A DNA stretch of 64,000 bases from Halanaeroarchaeum sulfurireducens (GTDB lineage: Archaea; Halobacteriota; Halobacteria; Halobacteriales; Halobacteriaceae), in the NCBI RefSeq assembly GCF_001011115.1, contig NZ_CP008874.1, positions 1,178,001 through 1,242,000 on the forward strand, read 5' to 3'. Position 1 is the first letter of the stretch, and every line of letters starts with the position of its first letter. The position numbers were made by a program, and so were the translations under genes. Below, piece by piece: positions 1 to 7,872 of the stretch. The notes below the pieces were generated by a model. The model saw only the letters and a program-made list of their open reading frames with translations. It was not told the origin of the DNA and ran no database searches.

Positions 1-1
1 G

Positions 2-748
2 GTCCTCGTGGGCAATCGCGCCCTGCTCGAATCGGAAGACGTCGACGTCGATTCGTCGATCGAACCGCTGGAATCACTCGAATCGGACGGGAAGACCGCA
101 ATGCTCGTGGCCGTCGACGATCGGGTCGTAGGTGTCATCGGGGTGGCCGACGAGATTGAACCCTCCGCGGAGCGGACAGTTGCGGCCCTCTCCGATCGGG
201 GCCACGACGTCTGGATGATTACGGGCGACAACGAGCGGACGGCGCGTGCGGTCGCCCAGTCGATCGGCATCAAGGCCTCGAACGTCGTGGCGGGAGTTCT
301 CCCGGCGGACAAGGCGAGCGCAATCGAGGAAATACAGGACGAGGGCCGGGACGCGATGATGGTGGGCGACGGCGTCAACGACGCCCCCGCGCTCGCCGCG
401 GCGTCGGTCGGAGCCGCCATCGGCAGCGGAACGGACGTGGCCATCGAGGCCGGGGACGTCACGCTCGTTCGCGACGATCCGTACGACGTCGTGAAGACGA
501 TCCGTATCTCCGAGGCGACCCTCGCGAAGATCAGACAGAACCTGTTCTGGGCACTCGGGTACAACACGGTGATGATTCCGCTGGCTTCGCTCGGACTGCT
601 CCAGCCGGTGCTCGCCGCGGCTGCCATGGCGTTCTCGAGCGTGAGCGTGCTCACCAATAGTCTCCTGTTTCGACGGTACGTCCCCGACGTCGACTACCAG
701 CTCTTCGGTCGGGCGCGGACAACGTCGATCGAACCCGAAACGCCCTAA
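2..748 (+). CDS. copA: Copper-type P1B ATPase, C-terminal part (cut by window start)
   Basis: The reading frame is open to the left edge, so only the last ~249 residues are visible. They hold the end of the ATP-binding/phosphorylation region: a TGDN motif, then the hinge motif GDGVNDAPAL, then two C-terminal membrane segments. This is the normal tail of heavy-metal (P1B) ATPases that export Cu(I) across the cytoplasmic membrane. The phosphorylation motif DKTGT and the metal-binding membrane motif lie outside the window, so copper specificity is inferred from the CopZ-like gene 24 bp downstream on the same strand. The visible start at 8 is internal, not the true start. Confidence 0.9.
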   Translation, partial: VLVGNRALLESEDVDVDSSIEPLESLESDGKTAMLVAVDDRVVGVIGVADEIEPSAERTVAALSDRGHDVWMITGDNERTARAVAQSIGIKASNVVAGVLPADKASAIEEIQDEGRDAMMVGDGVNDAPALAAASVGAAIGSGTDVAIEAGDVTLVRDDPYDVVKTIRISEATLAKIRQNLFWALGYNTVMIPLASLGLLQPVLAAAAMAFSSVSVLTNSLLFRRYVPDVDYQLFGRARTTSIEPETP

Positions 749-772
749 ACACCTGACCGACAAAACGGTTCC

Positions 773-1030
773 ATGTCGATTACCGTTACCGTCTCGGACA
801 TGTCCTGCGACGGCTGTGAAGAGATCGTCGAAAACGCCGTATCGGAGGTCAACGGCGTCGAATCTGTCGAAGCCGATAGTGACGCAGAGACGGTCACCGT
901 CGAGGGATCCGACGATGTCGAAGCGATCATGGAAGCCATCGATTTCGCGGGCTATTCGCCGTCCCGGGAATCCACGGAAGGGGACGAAGAGGACGCCGAC
1001 ACGACCGGGGCGGACGAAGACGAAGCGTAA
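773..1030 (+). CDS. copZ: Heavy-metal-associated (CopZ-like) copper chaperone
   Basis: An 85-residue protein with one ferredoxin-like HMA domain over roughly residues 1-66 and an acidic tail rich in Glu, Asp and Thr. The metal-binding motif is MSCDGC, with Cys12 and Cys15 in the MxCxxC pattern that binds Cu(I). It follows the copper ATPase by 24 bp on the same strand, so it probably hands copper to that pump. The acidic tail of about 20 residues is unusual for CopZ but suits a halophilic cytosol. Confidence 0.9.
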   Translation: MSITVTVSDMSCDGCEEIVENAVSEVNGVESVEADSDAETVTVEGSDDVEAIMEAIDFAGYSPSRESTEGDEEDADTTGADEDEA

Positions 1031-1173
1031 CGACGGGGACTCTCGTTTTCACCGACCGTTCGTCCAGTCCATACATAGTCAGTAGCGTCTGCGATACCAT
1101 CGGTCCTACCGTAACAGATGGGGGGTTCATTCCAACATTTCAAATAACGAAACAATAACCAACGATGTTAGGC

Positions 1174-1190
1174 GGTTACTATAGGTAACC
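1174..1190. promoter_or_regulatory. Perfect inverted repeat, possible operator
   Basis: GGTTAC, a 5-nt spacer (TATAG), then GTAACC forms a perfect 6-bp palindrome. It sits about 20 bp upstream of the TATA box of the small winged-helix gene at 1248, where an autoregulator or activator would bind. Function is inferred from position only. Confidence 0.4.
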
Positions 1191-1210
1191 AGGTGACGGT
1201 GTGGATACCA

Positions 1211-1220
1211 AATTTATAAT
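1211..1220 (+). promoter_or_regulatory. TATA box of the regulator gene at 1248
   Basis: The stretch AATTTATAAT is centred about 32 bp before the ATG at 1248, the normal spacing for a haloarchaeal promoter with a very short leader. Confidence 0.6.
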
Positions 1221-1247
1221 ATCCCTCCGAACTTTGGGTAAGGTAGA

Positions 1248-1514
1248 ATGACGCAATCCGACAACAGCGTTCGAGACTTGCCCCCGAGTGGAAAGTTGGT
1301 CCTGAAGGTTCTGGAGTACAACGGGGGCCTCACGCAAAAGCAGATCGTCGAGAAGTCGCGGCTCTCCCAGCGGACCGTTCGCGACGCCCTGGATCGCCTG
1401 CAAGACGGGGGCGTCGTCGAGAAGAACATCTACATCCCCGACGCCCGGCAGAACCTCTACACGCTCACCGTCGACTCCGAGGCGCCGGTCGAAGCGGCGC
1501 CGTCCCTCGACTGA
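1248..1514 (+). CDS. Small winged-helix (MarR/TrmB-like) transcriptional regulator
   Basis: An 88-residue protein that is essentially one winged HTH domain. Residues about 13-65 give the helix-turn-helix (LTQKQIVEKSRLSQRTVRDAL) and a beta wing ending in YTLT. This is a common haloarchaeal single-domain architecture with no separate ligand-binding domain. Its own TATA box and an upstream palindrome suggest autoregulation. It lies downstream of the copper genes, but a role in copper response is not shown by the sequence. Confidence 0.8.
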   Translation: MTQSDNSVRDLPPSGKLVLKVLEYNGGLTQKQIVEKSRLSQRTVRDALDRLQDGGVVEKNIYIPDARQNLYTLTVDSEAPVEAAPSLD

Positions 1515-1628
1515 GCGGTTCCGACGGACCGTCCCGATCTCAGCACGGTCCACTGGTGGTCGGCTCATACCACGTTTTTCGGCAATTCGACTCCGCGCGG
1601 ATCGTCGGGTCCGCACATCGTCACCGCG

Positions 1629-1643
1629 TTTTATTTATTTTCT
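1629..1643 (+). promoter_or_regulatory. TATA-like element of the gene at 1662
   Basis: The AT-rich run TTTATTTATTTTCTC is centred about 26 bp before the GTG at 1662. That spacing supports a leaderless transcript starting at this GTG. Confidence 0.5.
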
Positions 1644-1661
1644 CGAGTCCTGGTATGAAGT

Positions 1662-2288
1662 GTGAAAATCCGCACTGACCGGGTGAGAAATCCGTTCGGC
1701 ATGTCCCCGCCTTGCGAACGGTTCGTCCCGGGCTATGGAGATGCCAATGCCGACGTGCACGTAATCGGCGACCATCCAGGCCGTCACGGCGGCATTCGGA
1801 CCGGCGTTCCGTTTACGGAGTCGGTCGCGGGCGAGCGGATGCAGGCGTGTCTCGAGGGGGTCGGACTGCTCACTGAGCCAGGCGACGCTCCGACCCTGGA
1901 TAACCTGTTTTTCTCCTATCTCCACCCCTGCGTTCCCGATGACTCCCCGACAGCGGAGTCCTACGCAGAGATGGAACCGTTTTTCGATGCCGAACTGCGG
2001 GCGATCACCGCACACGTCCTCGTGCCGGTCGGGGAGCGCCCGGTCCGTCACGTTCTCGAGACGTTTACCACGCAGTCGGTGGACGATCTCTCCGTCAGTG
2101 AGGTTCACGCGACGGAGATCTCGAGTGGCGCCTGGCTCGTCGTTCCCGTCCGCGAGCCAGCAGCGTGGGAGTCGGGGGATCGGGACCAGCTCGTGACGGC
2201 CCTCGAGGCGGTATTGGGCCGCGACTATACCCGACAGAGCGATCTGGGCCGATTCCTCACCGATTCAGGCCGCTATCTCGTGCGATAA
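1662..2288 (+). CDS. Uracil-DNA glycosylase superfamily protein, diverged
   Basis: A 208-residue protein (GTG start; an ATG at 1701 would give 195 residues). Near the N-terminus HVIGDHPGRHGG and GVPFTES resemble motif 1 of family 4/5 uracil-DNA glycosylases (G-E/D-x-PG ... G-x-PF). NLFFSYLHPC resembles the strand that follows. The later catalytic HPSP-type motif is not evident; the equivalent position reads VPVREPAAW. It could be a catalytically altered relative rather than a working repair enzyme. The GTG start is preferred because the TATA element lies about 26 bp upstream. Confidence 0.65.
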   Translation: MKIRTDRVRNPFGMSPPCERFVPGYGDANADVHVIGDHPGRHGGIRTGVPFTESVAGERMQACLEGVGLLTEPGDAPTLDNLFFSYLHPCVPDDSPTAESYAEMEPFFDAELRAITAHVLVPVGERPVRHVLETFTTQSVDDLSVSEVHATEISSGAWLVVPVREPAAWESGDRDQLVTALEAVLGRDYTRQSDLGRFLTDSGRYLVR

Positions 2289-2311
2289 CCAATCGGTCTG
2301 TTGTACCCAGA

Positions 2312-3091
2312 TCAGTCCATCGGCGCGACGAGTGAGGCCTCGGATTTTGTCCGTTCGTAGACGCGGCGGGCCCACGAGACGGCCCTGTCGTTGTCCGAGC
2401 GCAGGAACCCGCTCACTCCCTGCTCGCCGTAGGTGATTACGGCTACCTCCGTCGTATCCGATTCGCCAATCTTGACGCTATACGGTGGCTCCGAGGAAGT
2501 CTCATAGACAACGAGGCGATCGCTCGACAGCGCGTCGCTCACGGGATCCCAGTAGGTCGCGATCAAATCGTCGAGCACCGACGACTCCACGACGAGCTCC
2601 GCATCCAACCGATTTTCGACGATCTGAGTGTGGTACATCCGGACGTAGTCGGCCATCAGTCCCTTGACGACGCTCTGAACTTCGCTCATGTCGTCCAGAA
2701 ACTGCGCGAGAGCGGCCACCGGCCGGTGCGGGGCCTTGGGATCGGCTGTAACGACATCCGCGCCCCGAAACAGCTCGAAGGGGACCATCTCCTCGGTATC
2801 GACCGGGGCGAACATGGATTTCGCCCGGTGAAGTCCGACGAGTCCCTCACGTAACTGTTGGTAGCCCTTCAGAGTGACACGGCCGAGAAACGTCAGAGAG
2901 ACTGACCCGCCCTCACGAACGAGTATCCCTTCCGCCTCGAGCGATCTGACGGCCCGGTCGACGGTGGACCGTGAAACGTCGAGGTCGGATTCGAGTTCGT
3001 TCTTCGACCGAGGTCCATCGGCCAGCGCATCGATGAGGTCGTAACGACGGCAGAACAGACCGACCAGGCCCTCGAGATCGTCGTAACCCAT
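2312..3091 (-). CDS. HTH regulator with FilR1-type (DUF1724) C-terminal domain
   Basis: A 259-residue protein from the ATG at 3091. Residues about 15-75 form a winged HTH (NELESDLDVSRSTVDRAVRSLE). The remainder resembles the FilR1 middle/C-terminal domain found in many archaeal one-component regulators. A GTG at 3127 could extend it by 12 residues, but a TATA-like sequence (CATTTATGG on the minus strand) lies just upstream at about 3133-3145, which favours 3091. Target genes and ligand are unknown. It is transcribed away from the uracil-glycosylase-like gene's promoter and towards its 3' end. Confidence 0.75.
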   Translation of the reverse strand: MGYDDLEGLVGLFCRRYDLIDALADGPRSKNELESDLDVSRSTVDRAVRSLEAEGILVREGGSVSLTFLGRVTLKGYQQLREGLVGLHRAKSMFAPVDTEEMVPFELFRGADVVTADPKAPHRPVAALAQFLDDMSEVQSVVKGLMADYVRMYHTQIVENRLDAELVVESSVLDDLIATYWDPVSDALSSDRLVVYETSSEPPYSVKIGESDTTEVAVITYGEQGVSGFLRSDNDRAVSWARRVYERTKSEASLVAPMD

Positions 3092-3303
3092 TACATCTGT
3101 ATGAACAGGGTCATCGGAAATAACCACCGAACGACCATAAATGATCGATAGTTTTTTGTATATCGAACGGATTCTGATCGAAACCGCAGAAGATGACCTG
3201 AATATCCCCCATGATCAACGATAAGATGGCGGGTGGCCCGACACCGGCCGTGCCTCTGACAAGTCCTCGGCGGTTTCCGCCGGGGAGAATTCGACACTAT
3301 TCC

Positions 3304-4551
3304 TTAGCGTGGGGTATGGGTCCCCCAGTTGTCCAGCGCGGCGGCGAGTTCCGGGTGATCTTCGGCGTATTCGTCGGGAGAAACGTCGTCCCGATACGCA
3401 TCGACCGCCTGACGAAACGCGCGGGCACCGGCTTCCGTCCCATCGGGGTGCCCATGGACACCGCCCCCTGCCTGTATCATCACGTTCGTCCCGATCCGAT
3501 CGAGGAGGGGCTTGACCGTGCCTGGATGGAGACCACCGGACGCGACCGGTAACACGTCGTTCAATCCGTAGAGATCGTCCGCGAGCCAATCGTTGATTCC
3601 CACCGTGTCCTCGTTTGCCAGTTTGCCGAGGTTCGCCGTTCCCGTGTGAATGTGATCCACGCCGACCAGCCGAGCGATCTGAGCCAGCACCCGCATGGCC
3701 ACGCCGTGGTTTTCCACCCGATCGAAGGCCGCGTGCATCGCCCGGTGGGCGTGAATGGCCACGTCGAGGTCGTCGGTGTGCTCGCGGACCGACGCAACGG
3801 CAGCCCACCCCGTCGTCACCACGTCGACCATCACGAAGTCCCCACCCTGCGCTGCCACCAGGTCGGCACGACGCTTCATCTCGTCGGCGTTCGCCGTGAT
3901 GTTGACGAGGTATCCCTTCGAATCGCCGGTTTCCTCCTCGACTCGATCCCGCATCTCCAGCGTGTGTGTGAGGCGGTCCTCGAATCCGTTAAACGACTGG
4001 TTCGTCAGGTTCTCGTCGTCTTTCAGCAGGTCGATACCACCGAGCCAGGCACGCCGAGCGATTTCCACGTGATCGTCGGTAGTCAATCCGACCTTCGGCT
4101 TCGGGACGGTCGCCAGCGCTGGTCGGTCCCCGGCGTCGAGGAACTCCGATTTTACCGCCGAACCGAACTGCGGGCCCCTGAAGGTCTCGACGATGGCCTC
4201 GGGCCACCGGACGTCCAGAAGGCGGATGGCATCGACTGCCTTCATCCCCATGATGTTCCCGGCGATACAGGACAGAATCTGGGCCATGTTCCCGCCCTCG
4301 AAGAGGTCACGGGGATAGGCGACGGCAATCTCGCCGTCTTCGATTCGGAACGCCGTCGCACTCAGGTCCACGACATCCTCGCTGACGTCGAGCGTTGCCC
4401 AGGTCCCGTTGGAACTTTCGGACGCCACGCGACCGGCCGCGTCCACCATATCGAGTCCCGCAGCTGGTTCGATGGCGAACTCACAGACCAGGTCGCTGTC
4501 AGAAGGCAAATACCCCGTATCGACGAAGTCCTCGTACGATATTCCGGGCAT
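3304..4551 (-). CDS. rbcL: Form III ribulose-1,5-bisphosphate carboxylase, large chain
   Basis: A 415-residue archaeal RuBisCO. Visible active-site elements are KPKVG near residue 151, the carbamylation motif GGIDLLKDDE with Lys177 and the acidic pair at 179-180, HAHRAMH near 267, the loop-6 lysine at 310 (GTANLGK), SGGLHPG near 338 and GGGVHGHPDG near 362. All key catalytic residues appear present. Form III enzymes carboxylate ribulose bisphosphate derived from nucleoside monophosphates (AMP/pentose bisphosphate pathway), giving 3-phosphoglycerate; no phosphoribulokinase is seen here. It is the last gene of a minus-strand operon after aldolase and FBPase, 43 bp downstream of the latter. The start at 4551 gives a normal N-terminus; the frame stays open further upstream but there overlaps FBPase. 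Confidence 0.93.
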   Translation of the reverse strand: MPGISYEDFVDTGYLPSDSDLVCEFAIEPAAGLDMVDAAGRVASESSNGTWATLDVSEDVVDLSATAFRIEDGEIAVAYPRDLFEGGNMAQILSCIAGNIMGMKAVDAIRLLDVRWPEAIVETFRGPQFGSAVKSEFLDAGDRPALATVPKPKVGLTTDDHVEIARRAWLGGIDLLKDDENLTNQSFNGFEDRLTHTLEMRDRVEEETGDSKGYLVNITANADEMKRRADLVAAQGGDFVMVDVVTTGWAAVASVREHTDDLDVAIHAHRAMHAAFDRVENHGVAMRVLAQIARLVGVDHIHTGTANLGKLANEDTVGINDWLADDLYGLNDVLPVASGGLHPGTVKPLLDRIGTNVMIQAGGGVHGHPDGTEAGARAFRQAVDAYRDDVSPDEYAEDHPELAAALDNWGTHTPR

Positions 4552-4594
4552 ACTGTCCCCTTCGCGGGGAAGTGAAAAGAACGTTCGGGCGCAG

Positions 4595-5425
4595 TTACAC
4601 ACGCGCTTCGAGTCGATCGACGAGGTCGTCGTTCCCGACGAACACCGGCGTCCGCTGATGGACCGAGGTCGCCTCAACGTCGAGCAGCGACATGGCCCCG
4701 TTCGAGGAGGACCCCCCGGCGGTCTCGACGATGAACGCGATCGGCGCCCCCTCGAACAGCAGACGGAGCTTGCCCGACGGACGGGACTGTAACATCGGAT
4801 ACGCGAAGATCCCTCCGTAGGTGAGAACCTGGCTCACGTCGGCGATCATGGCGCCGCCGTATCGGAGTTTTAGCTCCGCTTCGATCTCCGTCACGTACTC
4901 CTCGACGGCGGGCGGCCAGTCGGTGACGCGGCCACCGAACCCGTACACGGTTGGATCCTCGGGGAGGGAGACCGCTCCGACGTCCCGTCGCTTGCCGTCT
5001 TCGACGACGTATTCGGTGACGGCGCCGTCGCGGGCGACCACCATCGTCGTGATCGGGCCGTACAGGACGTACGCCGCGGCGACGAGCGATCGACCCGTCG
5101 TCGGAATGTCGTCGTCGTACACGCCGACGATGGTCCCCATCGGGTTGTTCGAGAGCAGATTCGAGGAGCCGTCGAGAGGATCGACGGCGACGAGATGACC
5201 CTCGCCGACCTGTTCGACGTCCTCCCGTTCCTCGCTGGCATAGTGGCCGACGCCGTCGATGGCACCGATGCGCTCTCCCAGCAACTCGTCCGCCCAGACG
5301 TCGGCGGCGAGCTGTCGCTCACCGCTGACGTTTTGCTCGTCGGTCTTCGTGCGGCGACCCGGTAGCCCAGATCGAATCTCCGGGGCGGCGGTGGCGACGG
5401 CGTCCAGGATCTCGTCGACGGTCAT
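4595..5425 (-). CDS. fbp: Fructose-1,6-bisphosphatase, class I type
   Basis: A 276-residue enzyme that hydrolyses fructose 1,6-bisphosphate to fructose 6-phosphate in gluconeogenesis. The metal-binding motif DPLDGSSN is at residues 82-89, preceded by the SEE acidic site near residue 64. The C-terminal half carries GKLRLLFEGAPIAFIVE, typical of class I (bacterial/plant-like) FBPases found in haloarchaea rather than the bifunctional archaeal FBPA/P. Its start overlaps the aldolase stop by 4 bp (5422-5425), indicating translational coupling. Confidence 0.92.
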   Translation of the reverse strand: MTVDEILDAVATAAPEIRSGLPGRRTKTDEQNVSGERQLAADVWADELLGERIGAIDGVGHYASEEREDVEQVGEGHLVAVDPLDGSSNLLSNNPMGTIVGVYDDDIPTTGRSLVAAAYVLYGPITTMVVARDGAVTEYVVEDGKRRDVGAVSLPEDPTVYGFGGRVTDWPPAVEEYVTEIEAELKLRYGGAMIADVSQVLTYGGIFAYPMLQSRPSGKLRLLFEGAPIAFIVETAGGSSSNGAMSLLDVEATSVHQRTPVFVGNDDLVDRLEARV

Positions 5426-6216
5426 CCCAGATGGGCGAGTGCGTCGTCGACGCTCGCCTCCTCGAAGATGAGTGCTTCGAGAGCGTCGAGCATCTCCATC
5501 GCGTTCTCGCGCTGCCAGACGTTGCGCCCGACAGCCAGACCGCTCCCGCCAGCGTCGAGAACGGCGTTCACGCTCTCGAGGAACGAGCGATCGTCAGTCT
5601 TCGAGCCGCCGCTCATGACGACCTTGACGGGGCCGGCGGCGTCGACGGCCCACTCCATCCCCTCCTGGCTGCCGGGATACTTGATCTTCGCGACGTCGGC
5701 ACCAAGTTCGAGGGCGAGTCGGGAGCCATAGGCGATGACCTCGTCTTTGGTATCGTTTTTGACGCCCTGCCCGCGCGGATACGACCACATGACGACCGGC
5801 AGGTCGTGGTCCCGGGCGGCCTCCTGGACGTCCCGGAACTCCTCTGCCATTTCGACTTCGTTGTTGGATCCGCCGTAGAGCGTGAACCCGATGGCGTCCG
5901 CGCCGAGGTCGGCAGCGCTCTCGACCGTCCAGTTCACGGCGCTGTCGTACTCACCCATCCAGAGGTTCGAGGTGCCGTTTACCTTCCCAAGCAGGTTGAC
6001 GTCGTCCCGGTAGGAGGGGTAGTACGTTTCTGCGATCCCCTTTTGAACGGCGAACGATGTCACCGCGTCGTGGGTCGCGATGTCCCAGACGGTTTCCGGA
6101 TCCATGGTCTCCGGAACCGCCTCGAAGTCCGAGGGGCCGTGCTCCAGACCGTGATCGTACGCCAAGATCAGTATCTTGCCGTCACGCGTCAACGGCGTAT
6201 CTGTCAGGGGTACCAT
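5422..6216 (-). CDS. fba: Class I fructose-bisphosphate aldolase, archaeal DhnA type
   Basis: A 264-residue Schiff-base aldolase of the archaeal DhnA/FbaB family. Visible features are the N-terminal AYDHGLEHGP motif, the AKIKYPG strand with the probable Schiff-base lysine near residue 177, and the phosphate-binding MSGGSKTDD and GLAVGRNVWQ motifs. It converts triose phosphates to fructose 1,6-bisphosphate, feeding the FBPase encoded next. It is the first gene of the operon and has its own TATA box. Confidence 0.92.
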   Translation of the reverse strand: MVPLTDTPLTRDGKILILAYDHGLEHGPSDFEAVPETMDPETVWDIATHDAVTSFAVQKGIAETYYPSYRDDVNLLGKVNGTSNLWMGEYDSAVNWTVESAADLGADAIGFTLYGGSNNEVEMAEEFRDVQEAARDHDLPVVMWSYPRGQGVKNDTKDEVIAYGSRLALELGADVAKIKYPGSQEGMEWAVDAAGPVKVVMSGGSKTDDRSFLESVNAVLDAGGSGLAVGRNVWQRENAMEMLDALEALIFEEASVDDALAHLG

Positions 6217-6238
6217 GGATACAAATCTGTGCTGGGAT

Positions 6239-6249
6239 GCATAATAAGG
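6239..6249 (-). promoter_or_regulatory. TATA box of the aldolase-FBPase-RuBisCO operon
   Basis: On the minus strand the sequence CCTTATTATGC lies about 26 bp before the ATG at 6216. The spacing implies an almost leaderless transcript for all three genes. Confidence 0.6.
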
Positions 6250-6273
6250 TAACTGAATGGAGAGCGGACCCGA

Positions 6274-6900
6274 CTATCGTTCCGCCGAGCGGGCCGCGTC
6301 CCGCCACTCCCGAATCGTTTCGAGATCGTAATCCAGAGAGTCAGCGACGTGCCCCGGGTTCGCCGTTGCCAGACGTCGTACCGACGTTATTCCGGCTTCA
6401 CCGAGGTGGGCAGCTTCGCGCTCACCCACACCGTCCACGTCGGTTACGGGGGTGGGCGAACTCCTCTCCCGCCAGGCGATTTCCTCTGTCGTGACCTCCT
6501 CGTCATTCCCGTGGGACGGCCAGGACTGTGACTGCCACCTGGTCTCCTCGTCGATTTCGTCACCACGGCCATCGGTGCTTGCCGCCTGATCCACCGACGC
6601 GGCCTCCCAGGACCCGGAACTCGCCGCGACCCAGGCTCGTTCACCGTCTTTGAGGCCGCGGACCTGTTCGGCCCGACGGTCGAGGTCTTCGCCCCCTTGC
6701 TTCGACCAGGAAAGGGAATGTTCGCGGCGGATTCGGGCGGCCACGCCAGGATTCACGCCCGCACAGATCAACTGCGCGTGAGACACGCGCCGGTCCATCA
6801 GGTCCTGTGCGGAGATATCCGCGTCCACGAGCACAGTGGCTGTGGCCGGACCGACGAACTTCACCTCCTGAAGGTCGTCGGACACGTTCCGTGTTGTCAC
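6274..6900 (-). CDS. Helix-hairpin-helix domain protein with disordered linker
   Basis: A 208-residue protein with two ends separated by a Ser/Asp/Glu-rich, probably disordered centre (residues about 90-145). The N-terminal part (VKFVGPATATVLVDADIS) and the C-terminal part (DVDGVGEREAAHLGEAGITSV) both resemble helix-hairpin-helix units that bind DNA backbone. The family seems haloarchaea-specific; I cannot assign a function. It lies alone between the aldolase operon and the CBS-ParB gene on the same strand. A role in DNA repair or recombination is only inference. Confidence 0.6.
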   Translation of the reverse strand: MTTRNVSDDLQEVKFVGPATATVLVDADISAQDLMDRRVSHAQLICAGVNPGVAARIRREHSLSWSKQGGEDLDRRAEQVRGLKDGERAWVAASSGSWEAASVDQAASTDGRGDEIDEETRWQSQSWPSHGNDEEVTTEEIAWRERSSPTPVTDVDGVGEREAAHLGEAGITSVRRLATANPGHVADSLDYDLETIREWRDAARSAER

Positions 6901-7027
6901 CGTTAGATGAAAGCGTCGCGATTGGCTTGAGTGTTTCCCGTTTTCGAATCCGCCGGGGACGAGACCGCCGCCTTCTAGATGGGCGATGGTGTCGTGGCCA
7001 CGCGGGTAGCGCTACAAACGCGGCCAC

Positions 7028-7834
7028 TCACTCGTTCAGTCGATCGATGGTCTCGACGAGCGGATGCCGGGCGTAGTCGACGACCGTGATGTCGTTGAGA
7101 TCTTCGAGGTGTTCCTTTTCAGCCGTCCGTGCCATTCCGAGGTCGACCCGTTTCGGGAGAACGATGACGTACGCGTCCATTTCATCGATCCCTGCCTGCT
7201 GGGCGGCTTTCACGCGATGGTGCCCGTCGGCGATGAGCAGGTCGCCCTCGTTGTCGATGACCACGAGCGGTTCGGTCAGTCCCCGCTCGAGTTCGTACTT
7301 TCGCCCCTCGAGTTCGTCCTGGTAGACTTTCCCCTGTGTGGGAGTCAACACGTCTAGATCTACCGACCGTCGCTCCTCCGTGGCCTCGACACCGTGGATC
7401 GACTCGAGCGTCCGTTTGAGTTTTCCGACCTTCTCTGGGGTCGCACGTTCGATCTGACTCCGGATCACGTCCGAATTCGAAATGATGCCCACGAGATTGC
7501 CGGCGTCGTCGACCACCGGAAGTTTGTGAATGCCCGACCGGAGGATGACCCGGGCGGCGTCGGTCACCTTCATGTCGGGATGAGCCACGATGAGCTCGTC
7601 GGCCATTATCTTAAATATCGGTTCGGACGGTTCCTTTAGCAACAGGTCGCGAGCACTCACGAACCCCACGACGCTTCGTCCCTCGGTCACTGGAAAGCCG
7701 TTGTGGTCTTGGCTTTCGACGATCCGTTCGGACACCTCGCGGACGGTCAGGTCGGGTGAGACCGTCGAAACGTCGCGAGTCATGTAGTCTTTGACTCGCG
7801 GCTTGTCACCATCGTGATCGAAGGCCTCGTCCAT
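7028..7834 (-). CDS. CBS-pair protein fused to a ParB/sulfiredoxin-fold domain
   Basis: A 268-residue protein from the ATG at 7834; a GTG at 7873 overlapping the upstream stop by one base would add 13 residues. Residues about 8-130 form a tandem CBS pair (VKDYMTRDVSTVSPDLTV; second repeat ending in GIISNSDV), a sensor of adenosine nucleotides in many proteins. The C-terminal ~140 residues form a ParB-like domain with the signature ADGHHRVKAA. ParB-fold domains with DGHHR include archaeal ADP-dependent serine kinases (SerK) as well as nucleases and partition proteins. Enzymatic activity is therefore uncertain. It is probably co-transcribed with the DHH protein upstream. Confidence 0.8.
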   Translation of the reverse strand: MDEAFDHDGDKPRVKDYMTRDVSTVSPDLTVREVSERIVESQDHNGFPVTEGRSVVGFVSARDLLLKEPSEPIFKIMADELIVAHPDMKVTDAARVILRSGIHKLPVVDDAGNLVGIISNSDVIRSQIERATPEKVGKLKRTLESIHGVEATEERRSVDLDVLTPTQGKVYQDELEGRKYELERGLTEPLVVIDNEGDLLIADGHHRVKAAQQAGIDEMDAYVIVLPKRVDLGMARTAEKEHLEDLNDITVVDYARHPLVETIDRLNE

Positions 7835-7872
7835 CGGCGGTGAGTACGCGTGCCCGACTGAAAAATCCCCCA

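Noticed and set aside
7028-7834. Chromosome partition protein ParB
   Set aside because: It has only the ParB/Srx fold with DGHHR and no HTH domain; no ParA gene or parS-like repeats are nearby.
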